From [Phialemoniopsis] sp. UDSM-2020 (Eukaryota > Ascomycota > Sordariomycetes > Thyridiales > Thyridiaceae), in contig JAEILZ010000003.1 in assembly GCA_018873225.1 (NCBI GenBank), positions 5,208,001-5,272,000 on the forward strand: a stretch of DNA of 64,000 nt. Reading direction: 5' to 3'. The notes below the pieces were generated by a model. It did no database searches and was not told the DNA's origin. It saw only the letters and a list, made by a program, of their open reading frames with translations. Made by a program: the position numbers and the translations under genes. The stretch's first letter is position 1. Every line of letters starts with the position of its first letter. Below, piece after piece: positions 11,821-21,437 of the stretch.

Positions 11821-11925
11821 ACTATCATCAACAACCAACAACCAACAACCAACAACCAACAAACATCAACTATCATCAACTATCATCAACCAATCAACGA
11901 CCATCAACAACCATCTACAGTCACC

Positions 11926-13003
11926 ATGTCCAACTTCGACTTCAACTCGGACTCCAACCTCCGCTCTGCGGAGTGGCTGAACGTAAGTACTGATTAGCCC
12001 ACTACCTAAAGTGATCATATGGATCTTCAATACTGACTGTTATCTATTTTAGTTTTTGGAGCCCGCCGAACCCAGCAGTGATTACTGGGGTCTTCAAGAC
12101 GAGGAGTCGGCGCCTGCCGTGGCCTCGCCCGCCGCCTTCTCTTACCCTTCCCCTCCCCCTGCCCCGTTCGCTTTGCCTCCTCGCCCCGCTGTCCCTACTA
12201 CACCTACCCCTACCCCTACCCCTGATGCCCCTATTGCTCCTGCCACCCCTATCGCCCCTGCTGCTCCCATCGATTCGGATGGGTTTTTCGCCTACGGTCC
12301 CATCGATCCCGCCCTCGTTCCTGCCGTTCCTGGCATCCCTGCTGGCCCCTTCGTTCCCGTCCCTGCCCAGCCCTTCCCTCCTGTCCCAGTCCCCGTCGCC
12401 CCCGTCGCCCCCGTCGCCCCGGCCTTCGCCGGCCATGCTTCGGGCTTTGTGGGACAACAGGGCCTTGGGCCGGTGTTCGCTGGTCCTGCCGAGGCGCTTG
12501 TCCCCGCCCCTGCCCCAAATCCCGCTCCCGCTCCCGCTCCTGCTCCGGTCCCCGATCACGCCGACGTTCTTGGTCCCATTTTCAGGCACCTGGACCCGTC
12601 CATTCTTTCCTCTCTGGTCACCAACCCCAACCCGCCGGTGGCCGCAACCTGGACCCTCCCCAGGCAAGCCGACTTCGGCTACTACTTTCGGAGGGAAGTT
12701 CGACAGGCCGGGCTTTTGGCGGTCATCCCCGTGTACACGACGAGGCTTGAGGGCCCAGAGGGGCGGCTGCCGCCGGACCAGCTGGCAAGTCCATCAAAAT
12801 GGTCGCAGTTCTTTGCCTTCCTTGGGAACTGCCGCATAAGGACTGACCCAGAGAGGGCCACGCCGGTTCGGGAGTGGATCGGGAGCTGGAAGGACGATCC
12901 GGCTTTGAAGGCGGTTTTGCCGCACGCCACGGTGCAATGGGACCCGTGGATTGGGACGCTCTTTTGTTTGTTGCCTTGGAAAAAGACTCAGATCCCGGGT
13001 TGA
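11926..13003 (+). CDS. Pro/Ala-rich orphan protein
   Basis: Two exons (11926-11982 and 12053-13003) encode 335 aa. The first exon encodes 19 residues ending AEWLN, and a 70-nt GTAAGT..TAG intron follows. Residues about 35-190 are built from short Pro/Ala/Val repeats (PTPTPTP, APATPIAPAAP, PVAPVAPVAPA, APAPAPAPVP). The last about 140 residues lack repeats and look folded: GPIFRHLDPSILSSL, then FGYYFRREVRQAGLLAVIPV, a Trp/Phe-rich KWSQFFAFLGNCRI and a Trp-rich end (WIGSWKDD, WDPWIGTLFCLLPW). There is no signal peptide, and no family is recognised. Upstream ATC and CAAC repeats and a downstream 24-bp minisatellite flank it. Inference: a lineage-specific gene. The intron is supported by consensus ends and frame closure. 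Confidence 0.7.
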
Positions 13004-13740
13004 GAATGGGGGGGAGTTGTACTTGGCTTGGTTTGTTCGCGATATAGATATCTTATCTCCTTTTATCAGATCGACGAATAAAGTACATATTCCCCCACTG
13101 CTGATGGTTCGAATTGACCAGCGATCGCTCTGCTCGATTATTGAACTGTCTACGATTCCGATGATGCCACTGTCTACGATCCTGGTGATTCCATTGTCTA
13201 CGATCCTGATGATCCCATTGTCTACAATCTCGATTATCCCATTGTCTACAATTTCGAGACGTTGTCACGTTGCTTGCCCTAATCATCTACATCTTTCCAC
13301 ATCACTTCTGCGGGATTATCCCATTGCCTAAAAATACTGACAAAATGGAAGCTCGCCCTGCCTGGCACTGCGGAGAAGTCTCGACCTTCTCTTCTTGTCT
13401 CTCAAAGCAGGTCCTTGACTTCCCCCTGCCCGAGTCTCGCGGTTCTGTGAGCAAAATGGCCCCACAGTTGTAACAGAGGTTTGGACGGGAGGTCAATTCT
13501 CACCTACCCCCAAGCCAATTTCTCTCCAAAAAACTTGCATTTTTACCACCGAGCCCAGTCTATTTCCCTTTCCCCACCCATCCCTGACATCAAAGGCAGC
13601 TGAGCTCCACTCTTTGTCGCTTGTGATTGCCTCGGTCTCTCTGCTCCGACCTCCCTGAAATTTCAACGACACAACACTACCAGCGGGCTACCTCGCACTT
13701 CTTGTTCAGCCCCATTCTGCATCGCAACGTCATCGCTCCC
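13004..13740. other. Intergenic between tandem genes
   Basis: It contains the minisatellite and the leader of the Zn2Cys6 gene. 13500-13735 is C/T-rich, typical of a fungal promoter-leader. The frame of the next gene extends upstream to 13627 but has no ATG before 13741. Confidence 0.6.
13146..13260. repeat. 24-bp minisatellite, about 4.8 copies
   Basis: Units start at 13146, 13170, 13194, 13218 and 13242, each beginning YTGTCTACRAT and ending near CCA. Copies differ at several positions, so the array is not recent. It lies 140-260 bases after the stop codon of the Pro/Ala-rich gene, possibly in its 3' UTR. The unit is a multiple of three, so reading through on the minus strand gives an 8-residue repeat of the type CRQWDHQD. 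I do not think it is coded. Confidence 0.9.
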
Positions 13741-15660
13741 ATGAATAGGGGTAGTAGGGGCAGAGCTCCGCGTAAGAGGACCTCGACTGGATGCTGGACC
13801 TGCAGGACTCGGCGCGTCAAATGCGACGAGCAGCACCCTCACTGCCAGACATGCACTCAACGGGGTCTCGCCTGTGAGGGATACGGCATTCGACTGACCT
13901 GGATCGTCAACACTCGATACGACGACTTGAGCCAGCTGATCTCGGATGGAGAGGCTGCCGACGCACCTTCTCCCCGACCTACTACCAGACGCAGCAGACG
14001 CACCCTCGCGACTGTCGATACCGGCCCAGCACCACAGTGGACATCTTCGGAGATTGATGACATGCTGGAGCAGATCGACACCTGCCCTGTCGGAACATCT
14101 AGGAGCGAGAGTGGCGGCTTTTCGGTGTTTACCATCCGGACGAAGTCCCCAATGACCGCGGCCCCCGCGCCCGAGATCTCCGGTCACTCGGTCGCGGCCA
14201 TACGTCCTCCCCTCCCCACAGAAGATTCCCTCAATCTCCCACCTCCTGATTCACCACCTCTCCATGGCTCGCCATATGCTTCCGACTACGACGTCCTCCG
14301 TACTTCAAGGAATACGGCCGTGCTGCGCCATGAGCACGATGAAAGCAGTGGTCAGTCTATTTCTGGGCCAAGCCCAGCTGCACGTACTCCTGTTCAGGAA
14401 GGTCTACTGCCTATCAATTTGAATCACTCTTCCACCGACAGACCATCCGACCCCGATACCGAAGAGAGAACTGGCGCGGTGGATAGCCCACCAGCTAAAA
14501 GCTCATCGAAGCAACCCTCCCCAAGGCATCTAGACCTTCTCCAGGTGCCAGCTTCACAAAAGCGCCTGATCCATCACTGGGTCACCTACACCAGCCGCAA
14601 GGTAGCTCTCATAGATGGTCCTCAAAACCCATGTCGGACCATGATGCTGCCCATGGCGCTAAAAGGTCTGATGTCGAGCTCCGATACCTCGACCTCTGAC
14701 ATAGCAACCTTTCACGGCATCTGCGCATGTGCCGCATACAACCTGTACGAGCTTGGCGGGAGAAAGGAAAAGCAGGACCATGAGCTCGCGTGGGCGCACG
14801 ACCAACAAGCCCTTCATTACCTGTCCCAGAATCTCACCCAGGCCGACCAACACCGTGATCAATCATTTGCCATGGCCATCATGGCCTGTATCACCATAGA
14901 CGCTATTTCCGGTCAGACCCGTCGCTGGAGGGTCCACCTCAGAGGTGGGCTGGCCTACCTTGACAATCTAGGACCCAGAGCCGCCGAGATGGACAGCTCG
15001 TCGGCCTTTCAGACGCACCTGGTCGCCATGGCCATCTTGTGCGAGGGCGTGGTGTCTCCCGAGTACAAGAAGTTCCTGGACGGAGACAAGACCATGGAAC
15101 TAACCTTTCCTTACTACGGTGTCACGAACTCATTTCTAAAGAACATGGATCACATGAATCAGCTTACAGCGCGCAAAGAGCTGCCAGGCGAGCGTGATCT
15201 CGATGCCTTTGAACTTCAACTCTACCTCAACTTCCCATCGGCGACCGAAAGCTCGTTGCCAAAAGTTCAGGCCACCATGCTGCACTACATGACGCAGGCA
15301 TTCTACTATGCCAGTCTGGTCTTCTTCCAAAGGTCTATCAAGCGCGCACCTCTAGACAGCGTACAGGAGATTGTCGAGAACGGACTGACCCAACTGGAGG
15401 GTATTGAGTCAGTAAGCCAGGGATCTGCTGGGTGCGTCATGTTGTGGCCAGCCATTGTTTTGGGAGCGGAGTGTGGCACGCCAGAGCTGCAGGCACGTAT
15501 GAAGGCCTGGTTTCGAGCGAAGCAAAAGCTAGGATTCAGGAATAATGTGGTCATTGGAGAGTTGGTGCAAGAGCTGTGGGACAAGAGAACTCGTGGCGAT
15601 GTGGATGTGGACTGGAGGGATCTGATCGCTGAGGAACGATTCGATGTCTTCAGGATATGA
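13741..15660 (+). CDS. Zn2Cys6 transcription factor with fungal regulatory domain
   Basis: Single-exon, 639 aa. The binuclear zinc cluster sits at the very N-terminus with cysteines at 18, 21, 28, 35, 38 and 45 (C-x2-C-x6-C-x6-C-x2-C-x6-C), preceded by a basic RGRAPRKRTSTG segment. Residues 75-270 are Ser/Pro-rich linker. From about 280 (HLDLLQVPASQKRLIHHWV) to the end the protein is helical and matches the layout of the Fungal_trans_2 type (ACR-2/Pro1-like) regulatory domain rather than the classic Fungal_trans domain. The start is the first ATG in the frame; earlier in-frame codons are open but lack ATG. It acts in the nucleus; targets are unknown and the neighbours give no clear pathway. 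Confidence 0.9.
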   Translation: MNRGSRGRAPRKRTSTGCWTCRTRRVKCDEQHPHCQTCTQRGLACEGYGIRLTWIVNTRYDDLSQLISDGEAADAPSPRPTTRRSRRTLATVDTGPAPQWTSSEIDDMLEQIDTCPVGTSRSESGGFSVFTIRTKSPMTAAPAPEISGHSVAAIRPPLPTEDSLNLPPPDSPPLHGSPYASDYDVLRTSRNTAVLRHEHDESSGQSISGPSPAARTPVQEGLLPINLNHSSTDRPSDPDTEERTGAVDSPPAKSSSKQPSPRHLDLLQVPASQKRLIHHWVTYTSRKVALIDGPQNPCRTMMLPMALKGLMSSSDTSTSDIATFHGICACAAYNLYELGGRKEKQDHELAWAHDQQALHYLSQNLTQADQHRDQSFAMAIMACITIDAISGQTRRWRVHLRGGLAYLDNLGPRAAEMDSSSAFQTHLVAMAILCEGVVSPEYKKFLDGDKTMELTFPYYGVTNSFLKNMDHMNQLTARKELPGERDLDAFELQLYLNFPSATESSLPKVQATMLHYMTQAFYYASLVFFQRSIKRAPLDSVQEIVENGLTQLEGIESVSQGSAGCVMLWPAIVLGAECGTPELQARMKAWFRAKQKLGFRNNVVIGELVQELWDKRTRGDVDVDWRDLIAEERFDVFRI

Positions 15661-16198
15661 CACATGTTTCACACTCATAGCGGTATTGCTTTGGAAGCGA
15701 TCAGAATTGACACGGCTGTAAGAGAGCAGCGACGATTCCTGTGGGAACCTTGGAAGTGAATCCCACATTCGGATGTTGGATTAGACCGCCGTCTAAGACG
15801 AAGACTCCAGCGTAGCGATTGGCCCGCTTCATTTGCAATCATTGTTCTCCATCTCCATCATCGACTCCAGATAATTATGGAGACTGACCCCCGTACATTT
15901 CGTAGCGAAGTGGACCATTTCACGTACTGAATGAAATAACACGATTGGTTCGCTTTGTCTTTCTCTAAAAAGTTAGAGGATGGTGGGTCATTGACGGAGA
16001 TGAAGATGCTTTCACTTAGACAGGTGCTGGGCGCTCATTCCCAAAAGATTCATTGTCGTATGTGTGACGAGAATTGAAATTCATGTATTTAAACACGGTG
16101 CTCTCCGTCGTCTGCATCGGAACCAATTCTTTACAAGAACCGTAAGACATAGCAAGTCCACATTGCTCTCCCTGCAGTCGCTTTACAACAAACTTGCA
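15661..16198. other. Intergenic, promoter of the sterol reductase gene
   Basis: This is 538 bases without a supported gene. No clear TATA box or sterol-response-type element was identified by eye. Confidence 0.6.
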
Positions 16199-17810
16199 AT
16201 GCTCAGGACTACGACGTCGTTTGCAACCACTACCAAGATGGCCGAGGCCAACAACGGCCGCGTGCCCATTTCCAACAAGCCTGAAAAGCCTGTCACCGAC
16301 CATGTCCAGCTCGACGATGAAGGGGTACCCGCAAACCACTTCGAATTCGGTGGCTCCCTAGGCGCCTTGGGCCTGATGATTGGGTTCCCCTTGCTCATGT
16401 GGTACATGTGGGTTGGATTCGAGTACTACGACGGCCAGTTGCCTCTCCCGACGGTGGATCAATCGTGGTCCCAGTTCGTCTCGCACGTGGCAGATCTGGC
16501 GTACACCGGAGCCTTCCCGACCGTGCGAGCGTGGAAGATCTACTGGGCCTTCTTCCTGATGGAGATGTCCTTCTACTACACCCTTCCCGGCATAACGCGC
16601 TACGGCAAGCCCCTGCGCCACGAGGGCGGCAAGCAGCTCAAGTACTTTTGCAACGCCTACCTCAGCTTCTACGCGACCATCCTCGTCGCCGCCGTGCTCC
16701 ACGTCACTGGCATCTTCCCGCTCTACACCGTCATCGACGAGTTCGGGCCCATCATGAGTGTGGCCATCTTCTCGGGGTACATCAACAGCTTCCTCGTGTA
16801 CATCTCGGCCTTTGTCCGCCAGCGTACGCACCGGCTTTCAGGCTACCCGATCTACGACTTCTTCATGGGCGCCGAGCTTAACCCACGCATCGGCATCCTC
16901 GACCTCAAGATGTTTTATGAGGTGCGCATCCCGTGGTTCATCCTCTTCCTCATCAGCTCGGCCGCGGCAGTGCGGCAGTACGAGGACTACGGATACGTGT
17001 CGGGGGAGGTCCTCTTCATTGTCATGGCACACTTTCTCTATGCCAACGCTTGTGGCAAGGCCGAGCAGTCGATCATCACAAGCTGGTAAGTCACTTGCAC
17101 GCTGTAGCCCTAGTCCCAATACTGACGAGGCGATCTCTCAGGGACATGTACTTTGAGAAGCTAGGCTTCATGCTGACCTTCTGGAACATGGCCGGCGTGC
17201 CCTTTTCGTACTGTCACTGCGCACTGTACCTTGCCCGGCACCCCCCGTCCGAGTACCGTTGGAACACGTACGCGCTCCTGGGCCTGACGGCGGCCTACCT
17301 CTTCGTTTACTGGGTGTGGGACACGGCCAACGGCCAGCGCAACAGCTTCCGGCAGATGGAGCGCGGGAATTGGGAGCCGCGTAAGACCTTCCCCCAGCTG
17401 CCGTGGCAGGTCGTGCACAACCCCAAGACGATCGAGACGAAGACGGCGGACCGTATCCTCGTGGATGGGTGGTTCGGGCTTGCGCGGAAGCCGCATTATA
17501 CCTGCGACATGTTCTTTGCTGTGTCGTGGGCTTTGGTCACGGGGTTCAAGTAAGTGATGGTGTACTGGATGATGTGAACGAAATGCTGATGACTCGATCT
17601 TAGGAGCCCAATGCCGTGGTTCTACCCCGTTTTCTTCTGCGTCATGATCATCCACCGGACCAACAGGGATATTACCAAATGCAGAAACAAGTACGGAGAG
17701 GCCTGGAAGGAGTACGAGAGACAGGTGCCTTATCTGTACATTCCGGTAAGCTTCTGAATGGGACTGTATGGTTTGACCAAATACTAACGTATGTTCAGTA
17801 CGTGTTTTAA
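16199..17810 (+). CDS. erg4: Delta(24(24(1)))-sterol reductase, Erg4 type
   Basis: Four exons (16199-17085, 17142-17549, 17604-17745, 17799-17810) give 482 aa; the last exon encodes only YVF and stop. Eight or more hydrophobic segments mark an ER membrane enzyme of the ERG4/ERG24 family. The C-terminal signature is clear: [18 protein letters not shown] followed by [11 protein letters not shown], then [20 protein letters not shown]. Erg4 reduces the C24(28) double bond of the side chain with NADPH in the last step of ergosterol synthesis. The conserved block [20 protein letters not shown] supports Erg4 rather than the C-14 reductase. The start may be 16199 or the in-frame ATG at 16238 (MAEANNG). 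Introns are 53-56 nt with consensus ends. Some fungi carry two Erg4 paralogues, so this may be one of several. Confidence 0.92.
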
Positions 17811-18702
17811 AAGCAATCGAGCTCCGGTTCACTGTGAAACTCGAGGATTGGAATGAAGATGGGTGTGCAACATGGTTCAGTTCCATAGCCTTGTGTCTTG
17901 CGGTCTCGACAGCCAATATATCAAAGCAGTGAGCTCTAGAGGATGATGATCTGCTGCCTGCGTAGCTGGCGTACCTTGTGATAGATAGAGTAGAATGTTT
18001 TTATTTCTTTTGTATGATATAGCGTATTCCATAGCTTTAGAAGTGGATGATTATACTTGTAGTCGCGTCGAACTTACTTGCTTTGCCTGAAATGCTGGCG
18101 TTGCCATAATCGTTCTCGTTGTTAGCAGCAGGCCTGAAATTTGTAGGTCATCCACGCCATTTCACACCATCTCTCAGGTCTTGCTCAAGGATGTCATAGC
18201 GACAACAATAGCGGTTAGCAGATCTCTAAGGAGTCCCCTGATGTGTAGGCACTGGGGAAGAGCTCAGGGACTTGTGATCCATCTGTCGTACACGAGTAAT
18301 AAGCGAGTTTAGCGTAAGGTATCATGTTCCCACATTGAGATCTCCAATAAAGACGGGGACTGTCATGTGAGCACACCGTCCTAGAGGCGGTTTTCTAGCT
18401 AGGGCAATCGATCATGTTGGAGGCGCGTTAGCCAAATGGTGACTCGTTCGCAAGTCTGAGTTATTTCCAAGCGCATAGAAAAGGCTCTATACAATGGGAT
18501 CTCGTCGTTTCTCGTCGCCTTGATGCTATGAAAACAACGATATAAAACCATTTCGCTCTCTTCACTGTTTTCAACCGAATACATCGGCTGACTTGTTTGA
18601 AACCGTGTGCTAGAATGTAATCATTCCCCTCTCCCATTCTTTCCCTCTGACCTCCTTTTGTCAGATGCCCTTCCAAATGTTGATCCGCCACTGACCTCCT
18701 TT
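17811..18702. other. Intergenic between convergent genes
   Basis: 892 bases are moderately A/T-rich, with no open frame of note. A sequence near 18424 resembles a tRNA A-box but no B-box follows (see rejected items). Confidence 0.6.
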
Positions 18703-19191
18703 CTACCACAGGCCCTTGGCCTCGGAGCCCTTGAAGTTGGGCGTCTTGCAGGTGACGCGGCTGTAGGTCGTGCGGCCGGCCTCGCCCTTGGAGCATGTGT
18801 GCGTGTTGGCGACGTCGTGCCAGGCGTAGCAGGTGCCGCGGTTGCCGCCGCCGCAGTCCTCGAGGTCGGCAAACTTCTCGCCGTTTTTGACTTTCTGCGG
18901 CTCGCCGCCCTGGGCGCAGTTCTTGAGCACGGCGCACCCGTTGTTGAACTTGATGCCGTAGCCGCACCAGGCGGACCCGGCGCGCAGCTCGCTCCAGTAG
19001 GGCGCGTTGCAGATGGCCGTGTCGTAGTCGATGTAGGGCTGCGTGACCATGACGACGTCGGAGGAGGGGTTGGCCTCGCCGTTGCCGCCGCCGGCGACGT
19101 AGCCGATGTGCGACTCGAACATGTCGAAGTCGGCGAGGGCGCCGAGGGGCAGGAGGGTGGCGGCGGCGGCGATGGCGGCGGAGAGCTTCAT
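18703..19191 (-). CDS. Small secreted cysteine-rich protein
   Basis: Single-exon, 162 aa. Residues 1-20 are a clear signal peptide (MKLSAAIAAAATLLPLGALA, probable cleavage before D21). The mature about 142 residues contain eight cysteines, enough for four disulfides, with many Gly, Asn and Tyr: examples are AICNAPYW, SAWCGYGIKFNNGCAV, KNCAQGG, LEDCGGGNRGTCYAW and SRVTCKTPNF. There is no GPI signal and no membrane segment after the signal peptide. A strong TATA box lies about 116 bases upstream. I recognise no enzyme family. The size and composition fit extracellular effector-like or cell-wall-associated proteins of filamentous fungi, which is inference. An antisense frame of similar length is a GC-rich shadow. 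Confidence 0.85.
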   Translation of the reverse strand: MKLSAAIAAAATLLPLGALADFDMFESHIGYVAGGGNGEANPSSDVVMVTQPYIDYDTAICNAPYWSELRAGSAWCGYGIKFNNGCAVLKNCAQGGEPQKVKNGEKFADLEDCGGGNRGTCYAWHDVANTHTCSKGEAGRTTYSRVTCKTPNFKGSEAKGLW

Positions 19192-19306
19192 GTTGAAGGT
19201 TTGTCTGGAGGTTTTACTTTGAGTAATTGGGGGAAAGACAAAGCGACGGATGGAGATGGGATGAGAGACACAGTCTACAGCGCTGAGGAGGGTGTTGTCG
19301 CACTGA

Positions 19307-19314
19307 TTTATATA
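19307..19314 (-). promoter_or_regulatory. TATA box of the secreted Cys-rich gene
   Basis: On the minus strand the sequence reads TATATAAA, about 116 bases before the start codon. This is a full TATA consensus and suggests a strong or inducible promoter. Confidence 0.6.
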
Positions 19315-19417
19315 CTTTTCTGTCTGCTCATCGTGTTTGCCATGCACACGCTCCCGCTCAACCACGGAAGGACGAGTAACACCGTACCACCGTTGGACCG
19401 CACCACGAGCCCCTGGT

Positions 19418-19913
19418 GTCTCGCCGGCTAAACAAATCCTCCAAGGTGTTGGAGGCAGCCGTCGAGACACCATGGAGAATTCGTTCCGAGATGCACTTCC
19501 TATCGCAACACCACCAGGTCAGGGTTCACTCGTGTGGGATTCACCAGCATAAGGATGCCACTTCATCGCGATGCAATGGGAGCGGCAGTAGCACCCATGC
19601 CTAGCGGGTGCAATGCCACCTGATTCAGGATGTTGCAGGATTCTGAGTAAACTTTTAGGTTGTCAGGACGGCCGATATTGGTGCGAAACGTTCAATTCAT
19701 GTTACCTTCCAATCTGGATGGCCGGTGCATATCTCGAGGATTCGAGCACGGGCTAGAGGTTTGTCTGGCCGTGACTCCGGGACGCCCGCAGGGATCAGAC
19801 GTCTCGACCTGTCCGGGGCAGACTGGTCCCGAATTGTGCAGAATGCGGTGTAATTAGAGATATTATGCTGTGTCAGCAGTAAGTAGAGGTTGTCGGCGTC
19901 TCGCCGACTAAAC
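19418..19913. repeat. Pair of direct 16-base repeats 480 bp apart
   Basis: The motif GTCTCGCCGRCTAAAC is present at 19418-19433 and 19898-19913 in the same orientation with one difference, and the flanking bases are partly alike (GGYG before). The reverse complement is GTTTAGYCGGCGAGAC. The spacing and divergence of the rest suggest remnants of a dispersed element, but no transposase or terminal repeats were found. Confidence 0.6.
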
Positions 19914-21437
19914 TTATTTTAAACTCGCAGAAGGGATGGGAATCCCTGTGCTTGGCAGTAAGCAAGTAGCGCCCCTGGATCACGCCAGCCGTGTGATTTG
20001 GGGGCGGAAAATTTCTCGTCGACGGGTATGTGCAGCACGCTCGATCTCGATCTCGATATGTCCAGGTCTGACATGGCATTCTGGCATCAATAGCATCCCC
20101 ACAGTATGAGGCCGGCCTTGTAGCTTTCAGTAATATTTCGTGTCAGTGAAGCCAAGGGCATCGGATCAATGTTGTTGAAGGAGAGTAGACTTCATTCAGC
20201 AATAGACCTGGAGTATACTTGCCATGTGCAAGCCAGACTATGGCGAATGAGGGAGTTCCGAAGAGGAACATCTGTAGCCCATTGGTTGTCAAGGCTCCTT
20301 GCTCATTTTCAGCCCAAGTACGGGCAACGAAGGCCCTCCTCACAGCAGTGCCTGTGTTTTGACGATGGTACTGCACGTGGTACCTGGTCACAGCATAAAC
20401 AGGAGAAGATGTAAATCTTTTCCCCTTCTTGGATAGCACTGGTCTAATGGACACTGATGAAGGAAGGCGATGCATTGGTTCTGACTATGAGCTTAACTCT
20501 TCGTAGACTGCCCGCGATCTGGTTGCCCGAATGACCGAATTAGACAGCTGAATTAGGCAGGAGATACCTCAGATTGATGGTTGTCAAGTCTGGGGACTAC
20601 GATGCGACATTGTGGCCTTCTCAGATAGGACTGACAGGGACTGGAGCAAGGCGCCAAATGCTTGTTCCCTCTACCGTGCCAAGCCATGTGGGAATCCCGG
20701 ATGCAGACTCAAAAGCGACTGCTGGAACTGCTACGCTTCGTCTAATGTTTCCAAGCCGAGTTCAATAATACGCGGAAAGGGTCACACTTAGAGTAAGCAG
20801 TAGCAAGGGTGTAGAACTGGTCGAGGTGGATACTTGTCACGGCAGAGTCGAGTTGGAAGCGGCTAAAGAGACAAGCAATCGCTACCTTGTCTCGAAATGA
20901 AGGTTTCTGGAAACGATTGGCGTCTAAATGCTCTCGTAAGCAGCTCTTTGCAGGGTGGCAGAAGGTAAAACACTCATTTACCCTGTCGATGTGGCTCCAG
21001 CGCCCTATCACAGATTTTTGACAGCCGCTGCGTTTCCAAGCCGGATGCGGGTTTTAATCTGATCTTGTGCCAACAGTTGACAAGCAATTTTGGTGAAATA
21101 CCGGGCTTTCTCAAGATTTGAGTGTGGTTTCAGGACCCTCGGTGCCTTATTTAGACGCGATGAACGAACACCCAGGGTTGTAAATGACAAATTCACATTA
21201 CCCACAGAAGGCAAAACTCAGGACCATATTCAGGAAAAGAGCATCATGATTTCATTGTAGAGTATACTTTATTGCTCGGAACAGCATCAATGAAGCCGTC
21301 ATAATTGATATGTTCTGTGTAATGTCGACGGAGCTGTTGCATATGAAGTTGCGCCTTAAAATAAAATGCTTCTATCTCTTGTGAATGACCGAACCTAGAC
21401 TCTTCTAGCCCGGCAGCAACCCGAACCATTATCCGTC

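Larger units (their letters stand above)
10695..11925. other. Intergenic containing simple repeats and a TATA box
   Basis: The 3' flank of the AP-2 mu gene is followed by the promoter and leader of the next gene. Three simple repeats and a TATA-like site lie here and are listed separately. No open frame outside the repeats looks coding. Confidence 0.6.
19192..21437. other. Gene-poor interval (2.2 kb)
   Basis: Apart from the promoter of the secreted protein, no coding region could be supported on either strand: frames are short, lack codon bias and show no domains. A 16-base motif occurs twice (19418-19433 and 19898-19913, one mismatch), listed as a repeat. The interval may contain decayed sequence. 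Confidence 0.5.

Noticed and set aside
12044..12667. 207-codon antisense frame under the Pro/Ala-rich gene
   Set aside because: Gly/Arg-rich translation is the complement of Pro/Ala codons; no splice or start evidence.
13053..13286. Minus-strand frame with an 8-residue CRQWDHQD-type repeat
   Set aside because: The repeat is produced by a 24-bp minisatellite in non-coding flank; no other sign of a gene.
18424..18470. tRNA-like A-box (TTAGCCAAATGGT)
   Set aside because: No B-box (GGTTCGA-type) follows at the required distance and no acceptor stem pairs.
18607..19431. 274-codon plus-strand frame opposite the secreted Cys-rich protein
   Set aside because: Antisense of a GC-rich gene; Val/Gly/Ala-rich without signal peptide logic, while the minus strand has a signal peptide, TATA box and cysteine pattern.
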